Of a stretch of DNA of 64,000 nt, positions 46,612 to 55,060 are shown piece by piece. Source of the DNA: Haematobacter missouriensis (GTDB taxonomy: Bacteria; Pseudomonadota; Alphaproteobacteria; Rhodobacterales; Rhodobacteraceae). Position 1 is the first letter of the stretch. The number at the start of each line of letters is the position of its first letter. The translations under genes and the position numbers were made by a program. The stretch spans positions 1-64,000 of the forward strand of contig NZ_JFGS01000006.1 in assembly GCF_000740775.1 (NCBI RefSeq). Direction: 5' to 3'. The notes beneath the pieces are model-generated. The model was not told the DNA's origin and made no database searches. It saw only the letters and a list, made by a program, of their open reading frames with translations.

Positions 46612-47883
46612 TCAAGCGTTCATAGACTCGAAGAACTCCGAATTCGACTTTGTTTGCTTCAGCTTCGAAATCAGGAATTCGATCGCATCCGTGGTACCCA
46701 TGGGGTTGAGGATTCGCCGCAGAACATAGGTTTTCTGCAGGTCCGACTTGTCCACCAGCAGGTCTTCCTTCCGAGTGCCCGATTTGAGGATATCCATGGC
46801 CGGGAACACCCGCTTATCCGCGACCTTCCGGTCAAGCACGATTTCGGAGTTACCAGTGCCTTTGAATTCCTCGAAGATCACCTCATCCATCCGACTGCCG
46901 GTATCGATAAGAGCAGTTGCGATAATGGTTAGCGAACCGCCTTCCTCAATATTCCGGGCAGCACCGAAGAAGCGTTTCGGCCGTTGGAGCGCATTGGCGT
47001 CCACGCCGCCGGTCAGGACCTTACCGGAGCTGGGAACAACGGTGTTGAAGGCCCTGCCAAGACGCGTGATGGAGTCCAGCAGGATCACCACGTCCCGCTT
47101 GTGCTCCACCAGTCGCTTGGCCTTTTCTATGACCATTTCCGCAACGGCGACGTGACGCGTCGCAGGCTCATCGAATGTGGATGAAATGACCTCGCCACGG
47201 ACGCTCCGCTGCATGTCGGTGACCTCCTCAGGCCGCTCGTCGATCAGCAGGACGATGAGATAGCATTCCGGGTGATTGCGCTCGATCGAATGGGCGATGT
47301 TCTGAAGCAGCACGGTCTTGCCCGTGCGCGGCGGAGCCACGATGAGACTCCGCTGTCCCTTCCCGATGGGCGCCACAAGATCAATGATCCGCGCTGAACG
47401 GTCACGGATGGTCGGATCCTCGATCTCCATCTTCAGCCGCTCATCGGGATAGAGCGGCGTCAGGTTGTCAAAATGCACCTTATGGCGCGCTTTTTCCGGA
47501 TCATCGAAGTTGATCCGGTTGACAGCAACGAGACCAAAGTAACGCTCGTTCTCTCGCGGCGCCTGAATCACGCCTTCGACAGTATCGCCGGTGCGCAGGG
47601 AATACTGACGGATCATCTCGGGCGAGACGTAAATGTCATCCGGCCCGGACAGGTAGTTTGCTTCGGGCGAACGCAGGAATCCGAAGCCATCCTGAAGCAC
47701 CTCCAGAACGCCGTCTCCCCCGATTTCCCAGCCCTCCTCGGCATGTTCCTTGAGGATCTGGAACATCATTTCCCCCTTCCGCATGGAAGAGGCGTTCTCG
47801 ATCTCCCACTCCTCCGCCATGGCGAGGAGGTCAGCGGGGCTCTTTGCCTTGAGATCGGCGAGGCTAAGGCGTTCTTGGGTCAT
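46612..47883 (-). CDS. rho: Transcription termination factor Rho
   Basis: A 423-residue hexameric RNA helicase. N-terminal RHO domain ([20 protein letters not shown]) and cold-shock RNA-binding fold ([32 protein letters not shown]), Walker [13 protein letters not shown], Walker [12 protein letters not shown] and the Q-loop [11 protein letters not shown]. The start at 47883 fits the family's usual N-terminus. An upstream ATG at 47973 would add 30 residues. It lies 24 bases upstream of mnmE. Confidence 0.95.
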   Translation of the reverse strand: MTQERLSLADLKAKSPADLLAMAEEWEIENASSMRKGEMMFQILKEHAEEGWEIGGDGVLEVLQDGFGFLRSPEANYLSGPDDIYVSPEMIRQYSLRTGDTVEGVIQAPRENERYFGLVAVNRINFDDPEKARHKVHFDNLTPLYPDERLKMEIEDPTIRDRSARIIDLVAPIGKGQRSLIVAPPRTGKTVLLQNIAHSIERNHPECYLIVLLIDERPEEVTDMQRSVRGEVISSTFDEPATRHVAVAEMVIEKAKRLVEHKRDVVILLDSITRLGRAFNTVVPSSGKVLTGGVDANALQRPKRFFGAARNIEEGGSLTIIATALIDTGSRMDEVIFEEFKGTGNSEIVLDRKVADKRVFPAMDILKSGTRKEDLLVDKSDLQKTYVLRRILNPMGTTDAIEFLISKLKQTKSNSEFFESMNA

Positions 47884-48004
47884 GGGGATAGGTTCTCGAA
47901 GGCGCCGGACGGCACGTTTGACAAAATTGTCTGCGGAAAACGCGAAGGACCGGACGGTCACGCAAGCCGCCATATAGAGATCCGTCGTGGTCGAGTCAAC
48001 GTTT

Positions 48005-48454
48005 TCAGTATTTCACGATGACCGAAATGACGATGACTATCATCAGCAGTGTCGGCACCTCGTTCATGATGCGATAGCTGCGCCCGCTGACGCTATTGGT
48101 CCCCTGTACGAAGTCCTTCCGTCGCGCAGCCAACCAACCGTGAAAGGCGCTCATGGCCAGCACCGCAGCCGCCTTAACCCAAGGCCACCCCATTGACCAA
48201 TTCACAATCCCTGGCGTCAGCACCAAGCAAAGCCCGAACAACCATGCCGCGATCATTGCGGGGTTAATGATAGCCCGAAGCAGCCGACGCTCCATCGTTT
48301 GAAACAGCAGATCCGTCTCACCACCCGGTTGAACCCGCTCGGTGTGATACACGTAGAGCCGTGGCAGATAGAACAACCCAGCCATCCAAGCGATCACGCT
48401 GATGACATGAAAGGACAATGTCCATGGATAGAGGGTGGCCAGCAGCTCGCTCAT
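48005..48454 (-). CDS. hemJ: Protoporphyrinogen IX oxidase HemJ
   Basis: A 149-residue inner-membrane protein with four hydrophobic stretches. Marks of Hem[26 protein letters not shown] (conserved His and Arg) and [24 protein letters not shown], with [19 protein letters not shown] at the end. It oxidises protoporphyrinogen in organisms lacking HemG/HemY. It is the last leftward gene before the replication origin. Confidence 0.93.
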   Translation of the reverse strand: MSELLATLYPWTLSFHVISVIAWMAGLFYLPRLYVYHTERVQPGGETDLLFQTMERRLLRAIINPAMIAAWLFGLCLVLTPGIVNWSMGWPWVKAAAVLAMSAFHGWLAARRKDFVQGTNSVSGRSYRIMNEVPTLLMIVIVISVIVKY

Positions 48455-48854
48455 CGGAACCTCGCTCTCATACTTCTACTCTTAAATAAGAAAATAAAGA
48501 GAAGATGAAGTTGATGTAGGGCCTTGGGATAACTGAATCCCGGATGTTGCCCCAGATCTGTTCCACAGCGCGACGGATCTGTCGATAAGAGTCACGGATC
48601 CCGGAACCGGATTGTGGATAACAGTGAATCAATCTGTGGGATCAATGAGATGGCTTGTGATTTTTTTGTGGATAGCTGTGGCGACCCGAGGCGAATCGCA
48701 CGGATCCCGCGAGTCGTCCACCGGCCGATGACGGATCCGTCCCACTGTGGGAAAGAGGGCCGTTGCTTGACAGCGGATCTGGATTTCGGGGATCGGTATG
48801 GATCACCTGCACGCCTTCCACAGAACTATAACGCGGTTGTCCACAGGATAATAC
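48455..48854. other. Predicted chromosomal replication origin (oriC)
   Basis: This 400-base gap between leftward hemJ and rightward maf matches the origin position in many alphaproteobacteria (beside hemE/hemJ-rho and maf). DnaA-box-like sites: perfect TTATCCACA on the minus strand at 48613-48621, eight-of-nine CTATCCACA (minus) at 48667-48675, eight-of-nine TTGTCCACA at 48837-48845, and weaker ones at 48559-48567, 48746-48754 and 48816-48822. An A+T-rich stretch (48476-48505) could be the unwinding element. Five GANTC sites (48535-48715) are candidate CcrM methylation sites. No protein or RNA gene is visible. Nearby parA, parB and parS support the call. Confidence 0.88.
48613..48621 (-). promoter_or_regulatory. 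Consensus DnaA box in oriC
   Basis: TTATCCACA on the minus strand, a nine-of-nine match to the high-affinity DnaA box. The eight-of-nine site at 48667-48675 has the same orientation, 54 bases downstream. Confidence 0.85.
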
Positions 48855-49454
48855 ATGATGGTGCCTCTTGTCCTTGCCTCAGTTTCGGAAATTCGCTCGA
48901 CGCTGCTGCGTAACGCCGGTGTGACGTTTGAGACCGTTCCAGCCCGGATAGACGAGGTGACTATCCGGGCTGCCCTGGAGGCGGAGGGCGCGAAGCCGCG
49001 CGACGTGGCCGATGCGCTGGCGGAGTTCAAGGCACGCAAGGTGGCGGAGAAGCGGCCCGAGGCTCTGGTGATCGGCTGTGATCAGGTATTGGAGTGCGAG
49101 GGGCGGATCTATGGGAAGCCAGAAACCCGTGATGCAGCGAAAGCACAGTTGCTGGAGCTTCGGGGAAGGCGGCACCGGCTTCTTTCGGCAGCCGTGGTAT
49201 ATGAAGCTGCTGCGCCTGTCTGGCGGCAGATCGGAGAGGTCAGTCTGACGATGCGGACATTCTCCGACGATTGGTTGGACGGGTATGTCGCGCGGAACTG
49301 GGAGAGCATCCGGCACGCGGTCGGAGCCTACAAGCTGGAGGAAGAGGGCGTTCGTCTCTTCTCCCGGATCGAGGGAGATTACTTTTCGGTGCTTGGTCTG
49401 CCACTTGTCGAACTTCTGAACTACCTTGCTGCGCGAAAGGTCATCCCGTCATGA
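48855..49454 (+). CDS. maf: Maf-family nucleotide pyrophosphatase
   Basis: A 199-residue Maf/YhdE-type protein. It shows [21 protein letters not shown] (phosphate loop), [12 protein letters not shown], and [14 protein letters not shown] with [25 protein letters not shown]. Maf proteins hydrolyse non-standard or modified nucleoside triphosphates. The first residues lie almost at the edge of the origin. ATGA overlap with aroE. The start could also be the ATG three bases later. Confidence 0.9.
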   Translation: MMVPLVLASVSEIRSTLLRNAGVTFETVPARIDEVTIRAALEAEGAKPRDVADALAEFKARKVAEKRPEALVIGCDQVLECEGRIYGKPETRDAAKAQLLELRGRRHRLLSAAVVYEAAAPVWRQIGEVSLTMRTFSDDWLDGYVARNWESIRHAVGAYKLEEEGVRLFSRIEGDYFSVLGLPLVELLNYLAARKVIPS

Positions 49455-50287
49455 CGGAGGGCGGAATTCCCCTCGCAGGGGTGATCGGGTCCCCTGTTGA
49501 ACACAGTAAATCACCGATTCTGCACGGTCACTGGCTGAAGCAATACGGTATCCGAGGCTTCTATATTCCCATGAATGTCGCCCAGGCCGATCTGGTCGAG
49601 GTGATCCGCAGCCTGCCGAAGGCGGGATTCGTGGGTGTGAACGTCACCATCCCGCACAAGGAAAGCGCGTTGAAGCTGGCGGATCTCGTCACCGACCGGG
49701 CGGCCTTGATCGGCGCCGCGAATACGTTGATCTTTCGTCGGGATGGCAAAATCCACGCGGATAACACCGATGGCTACGGCTTCATCGCGAACCTGCGTCA
49801 GAATGCGCCGCTCTGGGATCCGAAGGCCGGGCCGGCCGCGGTGTTCGGTGCAGGTGGTGCAGCCCGCGCCGTCATTGCCTCTTTGATCGAAGTGGGCGTG
49901 CCCGAGATCCGTCTCTCCAACCGCTCCAAGCCGCGTGCAGAGGCGCTGCGGCATGACTTTGGTACCCGGATCGTCGTTCACGACTGGGTGCAGGCAGGCG
50001 GGATGCTTGAGAACTGCCTCACCGTGGTAAACACGAGCTCGCTGGGCATGGTTGGCAAGCCGGAACTGCGGGTGCCGCTGGACGCCCTCTCACCCAGGGC
50101 GCTGGCGACAGATATCGTCTATACGCCGCTCCGCACCGGGTTCCTGCTGGAGGCAGAGGCCCGGGGGTGTACCGTGGTGGACGGTCTCGGCATGCTCCTT
50201 CATCAGGCCGTTCCGGGGTTCGAGCGCTGGTTCGGTCGACGACCGGAGGTGGATGAGGAAACGCGGGAGGCAGTGCTGGCATCATGA
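49451..50287 (+). CDS. aroE: Shikimate dehydrogenase
   Basis: A 278-residue NADPH enzyme of aromatic amino-acid synthesis. Substrate-binding region with [30 protein letters not shown] (catalytic Lys of NVTIPHK), and NTDGYGF; NADP-binding GAGGAARAV, then NTSSLGM. Start at 49451 overlaps the maf stop (ATGA), fixing it over a longer in-frame ATG at 49271. Overlaps coaE by four bases. Confidence 0.95.
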   Translation: MTEGGIPLAGVIGSPVEHSKSPILHGHWLKQYGIRGFYIPMNVAQADLVEVIRSLPKAGFVGVNVTIPHKESALKLADLVTDRAALIGAANTLIFRRDGKIHADNTDGYGFIANLRQNAPLWDPKAGPAAVFGAGGAARAVIASLIEVGVPEIRLSNRSKPRAEALRHDFGTRIVVHDWVQAGGMLENCLTVVNTSSLGMVGKPELRVPLDALSPRALATDIVYTPLRTGFLLEAEARGCTVVDGLGMLLHQAVPGFERWFGRRPEVDEETREAVLAS

Positions 50288-50889
50288 CGACGCCCTTCGT
50301 TCTCGGACTGACCGGCTCCATCGGGATGGGAAAATCCACAACCGCTGCATTTTTCGCAGAAGCAGGAATTCCTGTTTGGGATGCCGATGCTGCAGTACAC
50401 CGTCTATACGCGGCGGGGGGACAAGGCGCCGAAGCTATTCGGTCGCTTCATCCCACGGCGCTGGTGGATGGCGCAGTGGACCGGGATCGCCTGAAACAAT
50501 GGATTGCCGAGGACGCGCATGCGCTGGTTCAGATCGAAGCCGTCATACATCCGCTGGTAGCGGTGGACCGAGCGCGCTTTATGAAACAAGCGGAGGCAGA
50601 CGGGGTGGATATGGTCGTTTTGGACATTCCCCTGCTTTTCGAAACCGGCCATGACACCTGGATGGATGCGGTGGCTGTCGTCACTGTCGATCCTGCCGTT
50701 CAGCGGGAGCGGGTGCTGGCTCGCGGTACGATGACACCTGCACAGTTCGATGCGATTCTGGAAAAACAGATGCCGGATGCACAGAAACGTGGCCGCGCGG
50801 ATTACGTGATTGAGACCAATAGCCTTGAAGAAGCCCGCAATGCTGTGCTTTCCCTGATCGAGCAGATCAGGAAAAGCCAGCATGCGTGA
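50284..50889 (+). CDS. coaE: Dephospho-CoA kinase
   Basis: A 201-residue P-loop kinase: [14 protein letters not shown] at residues 8-21, [16 protein letters not shown], and [14 protein letters not shown]. It phosphorylates dephospho-CoA in the last step of CoA synthesis. ATGA overlap with aroE and an eight-base overlap with dnaQ. Confidence 0.95.
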   Translation: MTTPFVLGLTGSIGMGKSTTAAFFAEAGIPVWDADAAVHRLYAAGGQGAEAIRSLHPTALVDGAVDRDRLKQWIAEDAHALVQIEAVIHPLVAVDRARFMKQAEADGVDMVVLDIPLLFETGHDTWMDAVAVVTVDPAVQRERVLARGTMTPAQFDAILEKQMPDAQKRGRADYVIETNSLEEARNAVLSLIEQIRKSQHA

Positions 50890-51571
50890 GATCGTTCTCG
50901 ATACCGAAACCACCGGTTTTGAACCGGAGCAGGGCGACCGCATCGTCGAAATCGGTGCGGTTGAGCTCTTCAATCACATGCCCACCGGGCGGACGTTCCA
51001 TGTTTACATCAATCCTGAACGCTCCATGCCAGCGGAGGCGTTCGAGGTTCATGGGCTGGGCGACGACTTTCTTCGCGACAAGCCGGTCTTTCGTGAAGTG
51101 GCGCAGGACTTTCTGACGTTTGTCGGAGACGCGCGGCTTGTCATCCACAATGCGGCCTTCGACATGAAGTTCCTCAATGCCGAACTGGGGTGGCTCGGCC
51201 TGCCGAGAATACCGTTCGAGCAGGCGTTGGATACGCTCGCCATCGCACGACGGCGGTTTCCGGGTTCACCGGCGTCGCTGGATGCGCTCTGCCGGCGGTT
51301 CGGCGTGGATAATTCGGGGCGGGAAAAACACGGCGCGCTGCTGGACAGCGAGATACTTGCCGAAGTCTATCTGGAACTGATCGGCGGGCGGCAGCCGGAC
51401 TTCGCGCTCGGTGCCGTCCAAGAAACGCGGCAAAGAACGGAGATCCGTGTCTGGCGCCCAGGCCCGCGTCCCGCGGCTCTTCCTCCGCGCCTGACGGAAG
51501 AAGAAAAGGAAGCCCATGCCGCCTTCGTGGCGGGCATGGGCGAGGCTGCGCTTTGGCGCCGCTACACCTGA
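50882..51571 (+). CDS. dnaQ: DNA polymerase III epsilon subunit (proofreading exonuclease)
   Basis: A 229-residue DEDDh exonuclease. Catalytic Asp7 and Glu9 in [25 protein letters not shown], then [14 protein letters not shown] and the final His/Asp motif [21 protein letters not shown]. It proofreads replication errors within the polymerase III core. Sits close to the origin in the maf-aroE-coaE-dnaQ run and converges on secB with four bases between. Confidence 0.94.
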   Translation: MREIVLDTETTGFEPEQGDRIVEIGAVELFNHMPTGRTFHVYINPERSMPAEAFEVHGLGDDFLRDKPVFREVAQDFLTFVGDARLVIHNAAFDMKFLNAELGWLGLPRIPFEQALDTLAIARRRFPGSPASLDALCRRFGVDNSGREKHGALLDSEILAEVYLELIGGRQPDFALGAVQETRQRTEIRVWRPGPRPAALPPRLTEEEKEAHAAFVAGMGEAALWRRYT

Positions 51572-51575
51572 GACT

Positions 51576-52070
51576 TCAGTTCGGCGTCATTGCCGGCGGT
51601 TGCGTCGCGCGCCGCGCCAGCTCCTGCCGGTAAAGGGCAAGGAAGTCGATGTTGTCGAGCGACAGCGGAGGGAACCCGCCGTCGCGGGTCACGTCGGAGA
51701 CGATCCGGCGCACGAAGGGGAACAACATGCGCGGACATTCGATGAGCAGGAATGGGTGCAGCTGATCCTCTGGCACGCCCTCTATCGCAAAGACACCGGC
51801 GTAATCCAGTTCCAACAGGAACAGCGGCTCGTTGTTGGATTTGTTACGCGAGGTGATCTTGAACTTGGTTACCACTTCATAGTGGTTGGTCGTCCCGCGC
51901 TTGCGGGCATCAAGACTTACCTGCACTTGGATGTCGGGCTGCATCTCGCCGTTCTGCGCACCCTTTTGGGCTACGACATTCTCGAACGACAGATCGCGCG
52001 TATACTGCGCGAGCACCTGCATCCTGACTTGCGGCGCCTCGGGGGCCCCGCCATTCGCCACTTCAGCCAT
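51576..52070 (-). CDS. secB: Protein-export chaperone SecB
   Basis: A 164-residue tetrameric chaperone that keeps preproteins unfolded and delivers them to SecA. Family blocks: LAQYTRDLSFENV, YEVVTKFKITSRN, PLFLLELDYAGVFAIEGVP, LIECPRMLFPFVRRIVSDVTRDGGFPPLSL. The N-terminus is slightly acidic and variable, as usual. Convergent with dnaQ. The FxsA gene lies upstream in the same direction. Confidence 0.94.
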   Translation of the reverse strand: MAEVANGGAPEAPQVRMQVLAQYTRDLSFENVVAQKGAQNGEMQPDIQVQVSLDARKRGTTNHYEVVTKFKITSRNKSNNEPLFLLELDYAGVFAIEGVPEDQLHPFLLIECPRMLFPFVRRIVSDVTRDGGFPPLSLDNIDFLALYRQELARRATQPPAMTPN

Positions 52071-52124
52071 CAGAACCTCCTCAAGGTCGTTTGGGTTCGT
52101 GACTATCAGGTCGCAGAGCCTGCC

Positions 52125-52616
52125 TCAATGCCGCGTCCAGCCGGAATTTCCATGCGTGGGATTCTTGCCGGGAGGAATTTCCTCAAACTCCGCATCTATG
52201 ACGATATCCTTAGGGCTCTGCTCATTCGGACGGCGCGCGTCACCTGCCGTGCGCACCCCAAAGGTGCGTACCTGGATGCGCCGTGAGGCCTCTCTCAGAA
52301 TGAAGCGACGGACGGGCGGAATGAGCAACAGGATACCCACGGCATCGGTGAAGAATCCAGGAAGCATCAGCAGGAATCCAGCCATCATGATCATGGCGCC
52401 GTGCGCCATCGGTGCGGATGGATCGCCCAGCGTCTCAAACCGCCGCCGCATATCGTTGAGCGCGCCCTGGCCCTGCCGCCGCACGACCGCCATGCCTGCC
52501 AGCGCGGACAGCACGATCAGGCCAAGCGTGGGCCACACACCGATCCATCCTCCGACAAGAATGAACAGCGCAATCTCGACCAACGGAAGAAGGACAAGGG
52601 CGAGGAGCAAATACAT
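52125..52616 (-). CDS. fxsA: FxsA-family cytoplasmic membrane protein
   Basis: A 163-residue protein with three to four hydrophobic segments and the FxsA pattern: MYLLLALVLLPLVEIALFILVGGWIGVWPTLGLIVLSA, then GALNDMRRRFETLGD and GFLLMLPGFFTDAVGILLLIPPVR. FxsA is a suppressor of phage exclusion in E. coli. Role in alphaproteobacteria unknown. A start 33 bases upstream (52649) is possible, but the family starts at MYL. Confidence 0.85.
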   Translation of the reverse strand: MYLLLALVLLPLVEIALFILVGGWIGVWPTLGLIVLSALAGMAVVRRQGQGALNDMRRRFETLGDPSAPMAHGAMIMMAGFLLMLPGFFTDAVGILLLIPPVRRFILREASRRIQVRTFGVRTAGDARRPNEQSPKDIVIDAEFEEIPPGKNPTHGNSGWTRH

Positions 52617-52755
52617 ATCCGGTTCGAGGCCTTTATGGGGTTGCGTCATTTGATCCGAGGCGCTGCGGTGGACTCAGGCCCCCTGCTCCCCTACATAGGT
52701 AGAACAGCCGCCGAATGCCATGTTCCGACCTCTTTTGACGCACCCCGAGGTATAA

Positions 52756-53418
52756 ATGAGCTCCGCCGTTATCCAACTCATCGTTCTTGCCGGGATCGCC
52801 GTGTTCCTGATCCTGAGGCTGCGGAGCGTTCTGGGCAGCCGCGAAGGATTTGAAAAGCCGCCCCTTCCTGTGGGAGATGAGGCTCGCCCGACGCCCCGCC
52901 GGAATTTCGAGGTCATCGATGGTGGTCCCGATCAGGACATCACGGATCATGTGCCTGACGGCTCTCCCGCTGCCGTAGCGCTCACCAGCATGAAGAAGGT
53001 CGACCCTGCCTTCAACGTGGGCGAGTTCCTGCATGGGGCCCGTGCGGCATATGAAATGATCCTCATGGCATTTGAGCGCGGCGAGATCGAGAGCGTGAAA
53101 CCTTATGTTTCAGAGCAGGTGTATGCCACATTTGCGGATGTGATCGAAAGCCGCAGGCGGGAGGGGCTGACAGTTCAGTCCACCTTCGTCGGTATCCGGG
53201 AGCTTTCGCTGGCGGATGCAAGCTTCGATCAGGCAAGCAGGGAAGGGGCAGTCACCGTGCGCTTCACCGGCGAGTTGACGTCGGTCGTCCGTGATGCGGC
53301 GGGACAGATCGTGGAGGGCAATCCGAACGAGATCCGCCGTCAGCGCGATGTTTGGACTTTCGCCCGAATCATGGGATCGAACGACCCCAACTGGCAGCTT
53401 GTCGCGACCGGAGAATGA
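52756..53418 (+). CDS. Tim44/TimA-family membrane-anchored adaptor protein
   Basis: A 220-residue protein. N-terminal membrane anchor (VIQLIVLAGIAVFLILRL, residues 5-22), then a Tim44-like domain: DPAFNVGEFLHGARAAYEMILMAFERGEIE, EQVYATFADVIESRRREGLTV, and a final IRRQRDVWTFARIMGSNDPNWQLVATGE. It is related to the mitochondrial import motor subunit Tim44. The bacterial version's role is unknown. Its TGA overlaps the mltA start. Confidence 0.87.
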   Translation: MSSAVIQLIVLAGIAVFLILRLRSVLGSREGFEKPPLPVGDEARPTPRRNFEVIDGGPDQDITDHVPDGSPAAVALTSMKKVDPAFNVGEFLHGARAAYEMILMAFERGEIESVKPYVSEQVYATFADVIESRRREGLTVQSTFVGIRELSLADASFDQASREGAVTVRFTGELTSVVRDAAGQIVEGNPNEIRRQRDVWTFARIMGSNDPNWQLVATGE

Positions 53419-54302
53419 CGGAGCGCTTGGCTGGGGCAGGGGCGGGATTGTCACCTGACGCCCTGCCGGGGTGGAGTGAGGACGATCATGAGGCGGCCTT
53501 GGCCGCCTTTTTGGTCACTTCGACCGCGACGGGCGGTCCCGCGCGACGCTATTGGGAGCAGGGGTTCCGAGCTGTGGAGCTTGCTGGAGACTGGATGTTC
53601 ACCGGCTATTATGAGCCTGAACTTCCGGCTCGCACCCAGCCGGATGCCCGCTTCCGCTATCCGGTTCACCGTCTGCCTGAGGGTTTGCCTGCACAGAGGC
53701 CCTGGTTCAGCCGTGCGGAGATCGCTGCGGGCGACCTGCTTCGCGGGCAGGAGATCGCGTGGCTGGAAGACCCGCTCGAGGCGTTTCTCCTGCAGGTTCA
53801 GGGCTCCGGGCGTCTGGTGCTGGAGGATGGACGCGTCCTGCGCCTTGGTTATGGCGGTCGGAATGGTCATCCCTACGTTTCCATCGGCCGGCAGCTTGTT
53901 CTCAGGGGCGAAATCCCGCTGGAAGCGATGTCCACCGAAGCTATTCGCGACTGGGCACGCCGGAACCCTGACCGGCTGCCCGCCCTGTTGAACACCAACC
54001 CCTCTTACGTCTTCTTCCGCCTGTTGGATCTTCCCCCGGCGGTGGGCCCTCTGGGCGCGATGGAGCGACCGCTGACGGCTGGCCGGAGCCTAGCCGTGGA
54101 TCCTTCTGTCGTGCCGCTCGGCGCAGCAGTCTGGATAAGGGTGGAGAACATGGCGCGCCTGATGGTGGCGCAGGACACCGGCAGCGCGATCAAGGGGTCG
54201 CGGGGTGACATCTTCTTCGGCTCGGGCGTGGAGGCGGGGCAACGTGCGGGGCGGCTACGGCACCACGGACGGGCTTTTCTGCTTCTCCCAAGGGAGGACT
54301 GA
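53415..54302 (+). CDS. mltA: Membrane-bound lytic murein transglycosylase A (MltA)
   Basis: A 295-residue lytic transglycosylase that cuts peptidoglycan strands to 1,6-anhydro ends. MltA landmarks: FTGYYEPELPA, AWLEDPLEAFLLQVQGSGRLVL, LNTNPSYVFFRL, and the catalytic Asp in MVAQDTGSAIKGSRGDIFFGSG. Unlike most MltA proteins no N-terminal signal or lipobox is visible; the protein starts MTERLAGAGAGLSPDALPG. The ATGA overlap with the Tim44-like gene makes this start likely. Confidence 0.88.
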   Translation: MTERLAGAGAGLSPDALPGWSEDDHEAALAAFLVTSTATGGPARRYWEQGFRAVELAGDWMFTGYYEPELPARTQPDARFRYPVHRLPEGLPAQRPWFSRAEIAAGDLLRGQEIAWLEDPLEAFLLQVQGSGRLVLEDGRVLRLGYGGRNGHPYVSIGRQLVLRGEIPLEAMSTEAIRDWARRNPDRLPALLNTNPSYVFFRLLDLPPAVGPLGAMERPLTAGRSLAVDPSVVPLGAAVWIRVENMARLMVAQDTGSAIKGSRGDIFFGSGVEAGQRAGRLRHHGRAFLLLPRED

Positions 54303-54303
54303 A

Positions 54304-54906
54304 ATGGGGCGCAAACGGCGGGACATCACCCCGGAGGAGGCGAAACTCTGGCAAAGCGTGGCGCGCTCCACTCTGCCGATGCATCGCATCGAACCCCTGC
54401 CCGAGCCGGAGGAACGTCCCGCGCGGCCCATCCTGCCCCGTACGGAGGAGCCTACACAGGCCGCGATTCAGGCCTTCCGGGTCGGGGAGCGGGCGGATGC
54501 GAGGCGGCCCCATACCTTGCTTGGTTCTCTGCCGGAACGGTTGGCCTCGGGGGGCGTCAGGATGGACCGGCGCACCTTCGATCAGATGAACCGCGGCAAG
54601 ATCTCGCCTGAAGGGCGGCTCGACCTCCATGGGATGACGCTGGCAGAGGCGCATGGCGCGCTTGTCCGCTTCGTGATGGATGGTCATCGTCGGCAGCGTC
54701 GGCTGTTGCTGGTGATTACGGGCAAGGGCCGAAACCCGAGCGATGAGGGGCCTATTCCCGTACGTATGGGGGCGCTTCGACATCAGGTGCCGCAGTGGCT
54801 GACACTGCCACCGCTGGGCGGGCTCGTCTTGCAGGTGACCCCGGCGCATATCCGCCATGGCGGCACTGGGGCCTATTATGTCTATCTGCGCCGGAACCGG
54901 GCCTAG
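54304..54906 (+). CDS. Smr-domain protein
   Basis: A 200-residue Smr/MutS2-type nuclease-domain protein. The Smr signature is LDLHGMTLAEAHGALVRFV followed by LVITGKGRNPSDEG and PHIRHGGTGAYYVYLRR-like (here AHIRHGGTGAYYVYLRR). Stand-alone Smr domains act on RNA in collided ribosomes (SmrB) or on DNA. GGGAGGA lies ahead of the start at 54304. The stop TAG is formed with the repeat element that follows. Confidence 0.88.
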   Translation: MGRKRRDITPEEAKLWQSVARSTLPMHRIEPLPEPEERPARPILPRTEEPTQAAIQAFRVGERADARRPHTLLGSLPERLASGGVRMDRRTFDQMNRGKISPEGRLDLHGMTLAEAHGALVRFVMDGHRRQRRLLLVITGKGRNPSDEGPIPVRMGALRHQVPQWLTLPPLGGLVLQVTPAHIRHGGTGAYYVYLRRNRA

Positions 54907-55053
54907 CAGGCTGCTGAAAAAGCACTCCGGGGCTGCTCTCAAGTGGAGATACTCCTCACATTATTGAAGAGCGCCCTGGAAACCATGAATTCTGGCTTGT
55001 GACCTGACCGATTTCCGGCCTTCAGCGCAAGCTCGCGCAGCTTCAGCGGCCCA
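54904..55053 (+). repeat. Solitary copy of the TA-bounded inverted-repeat family
   Basis: It begins TA-GCAGGCTGCTGAAAAAG at 54904, a perfect match to the left-end consensus of the array at 24.8-25.4 kb. The right end is degenerate (CTTCAGCGGCC near 55041). The reverse complement contains GCCGGAAATCGGTCAGG, shared loosely with copy B. No gene is present in the 154-base gap it fills between smr and the aminotransferase. Confidence 0.65.
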
Positions 55054-55060
55054 TCTGGCG

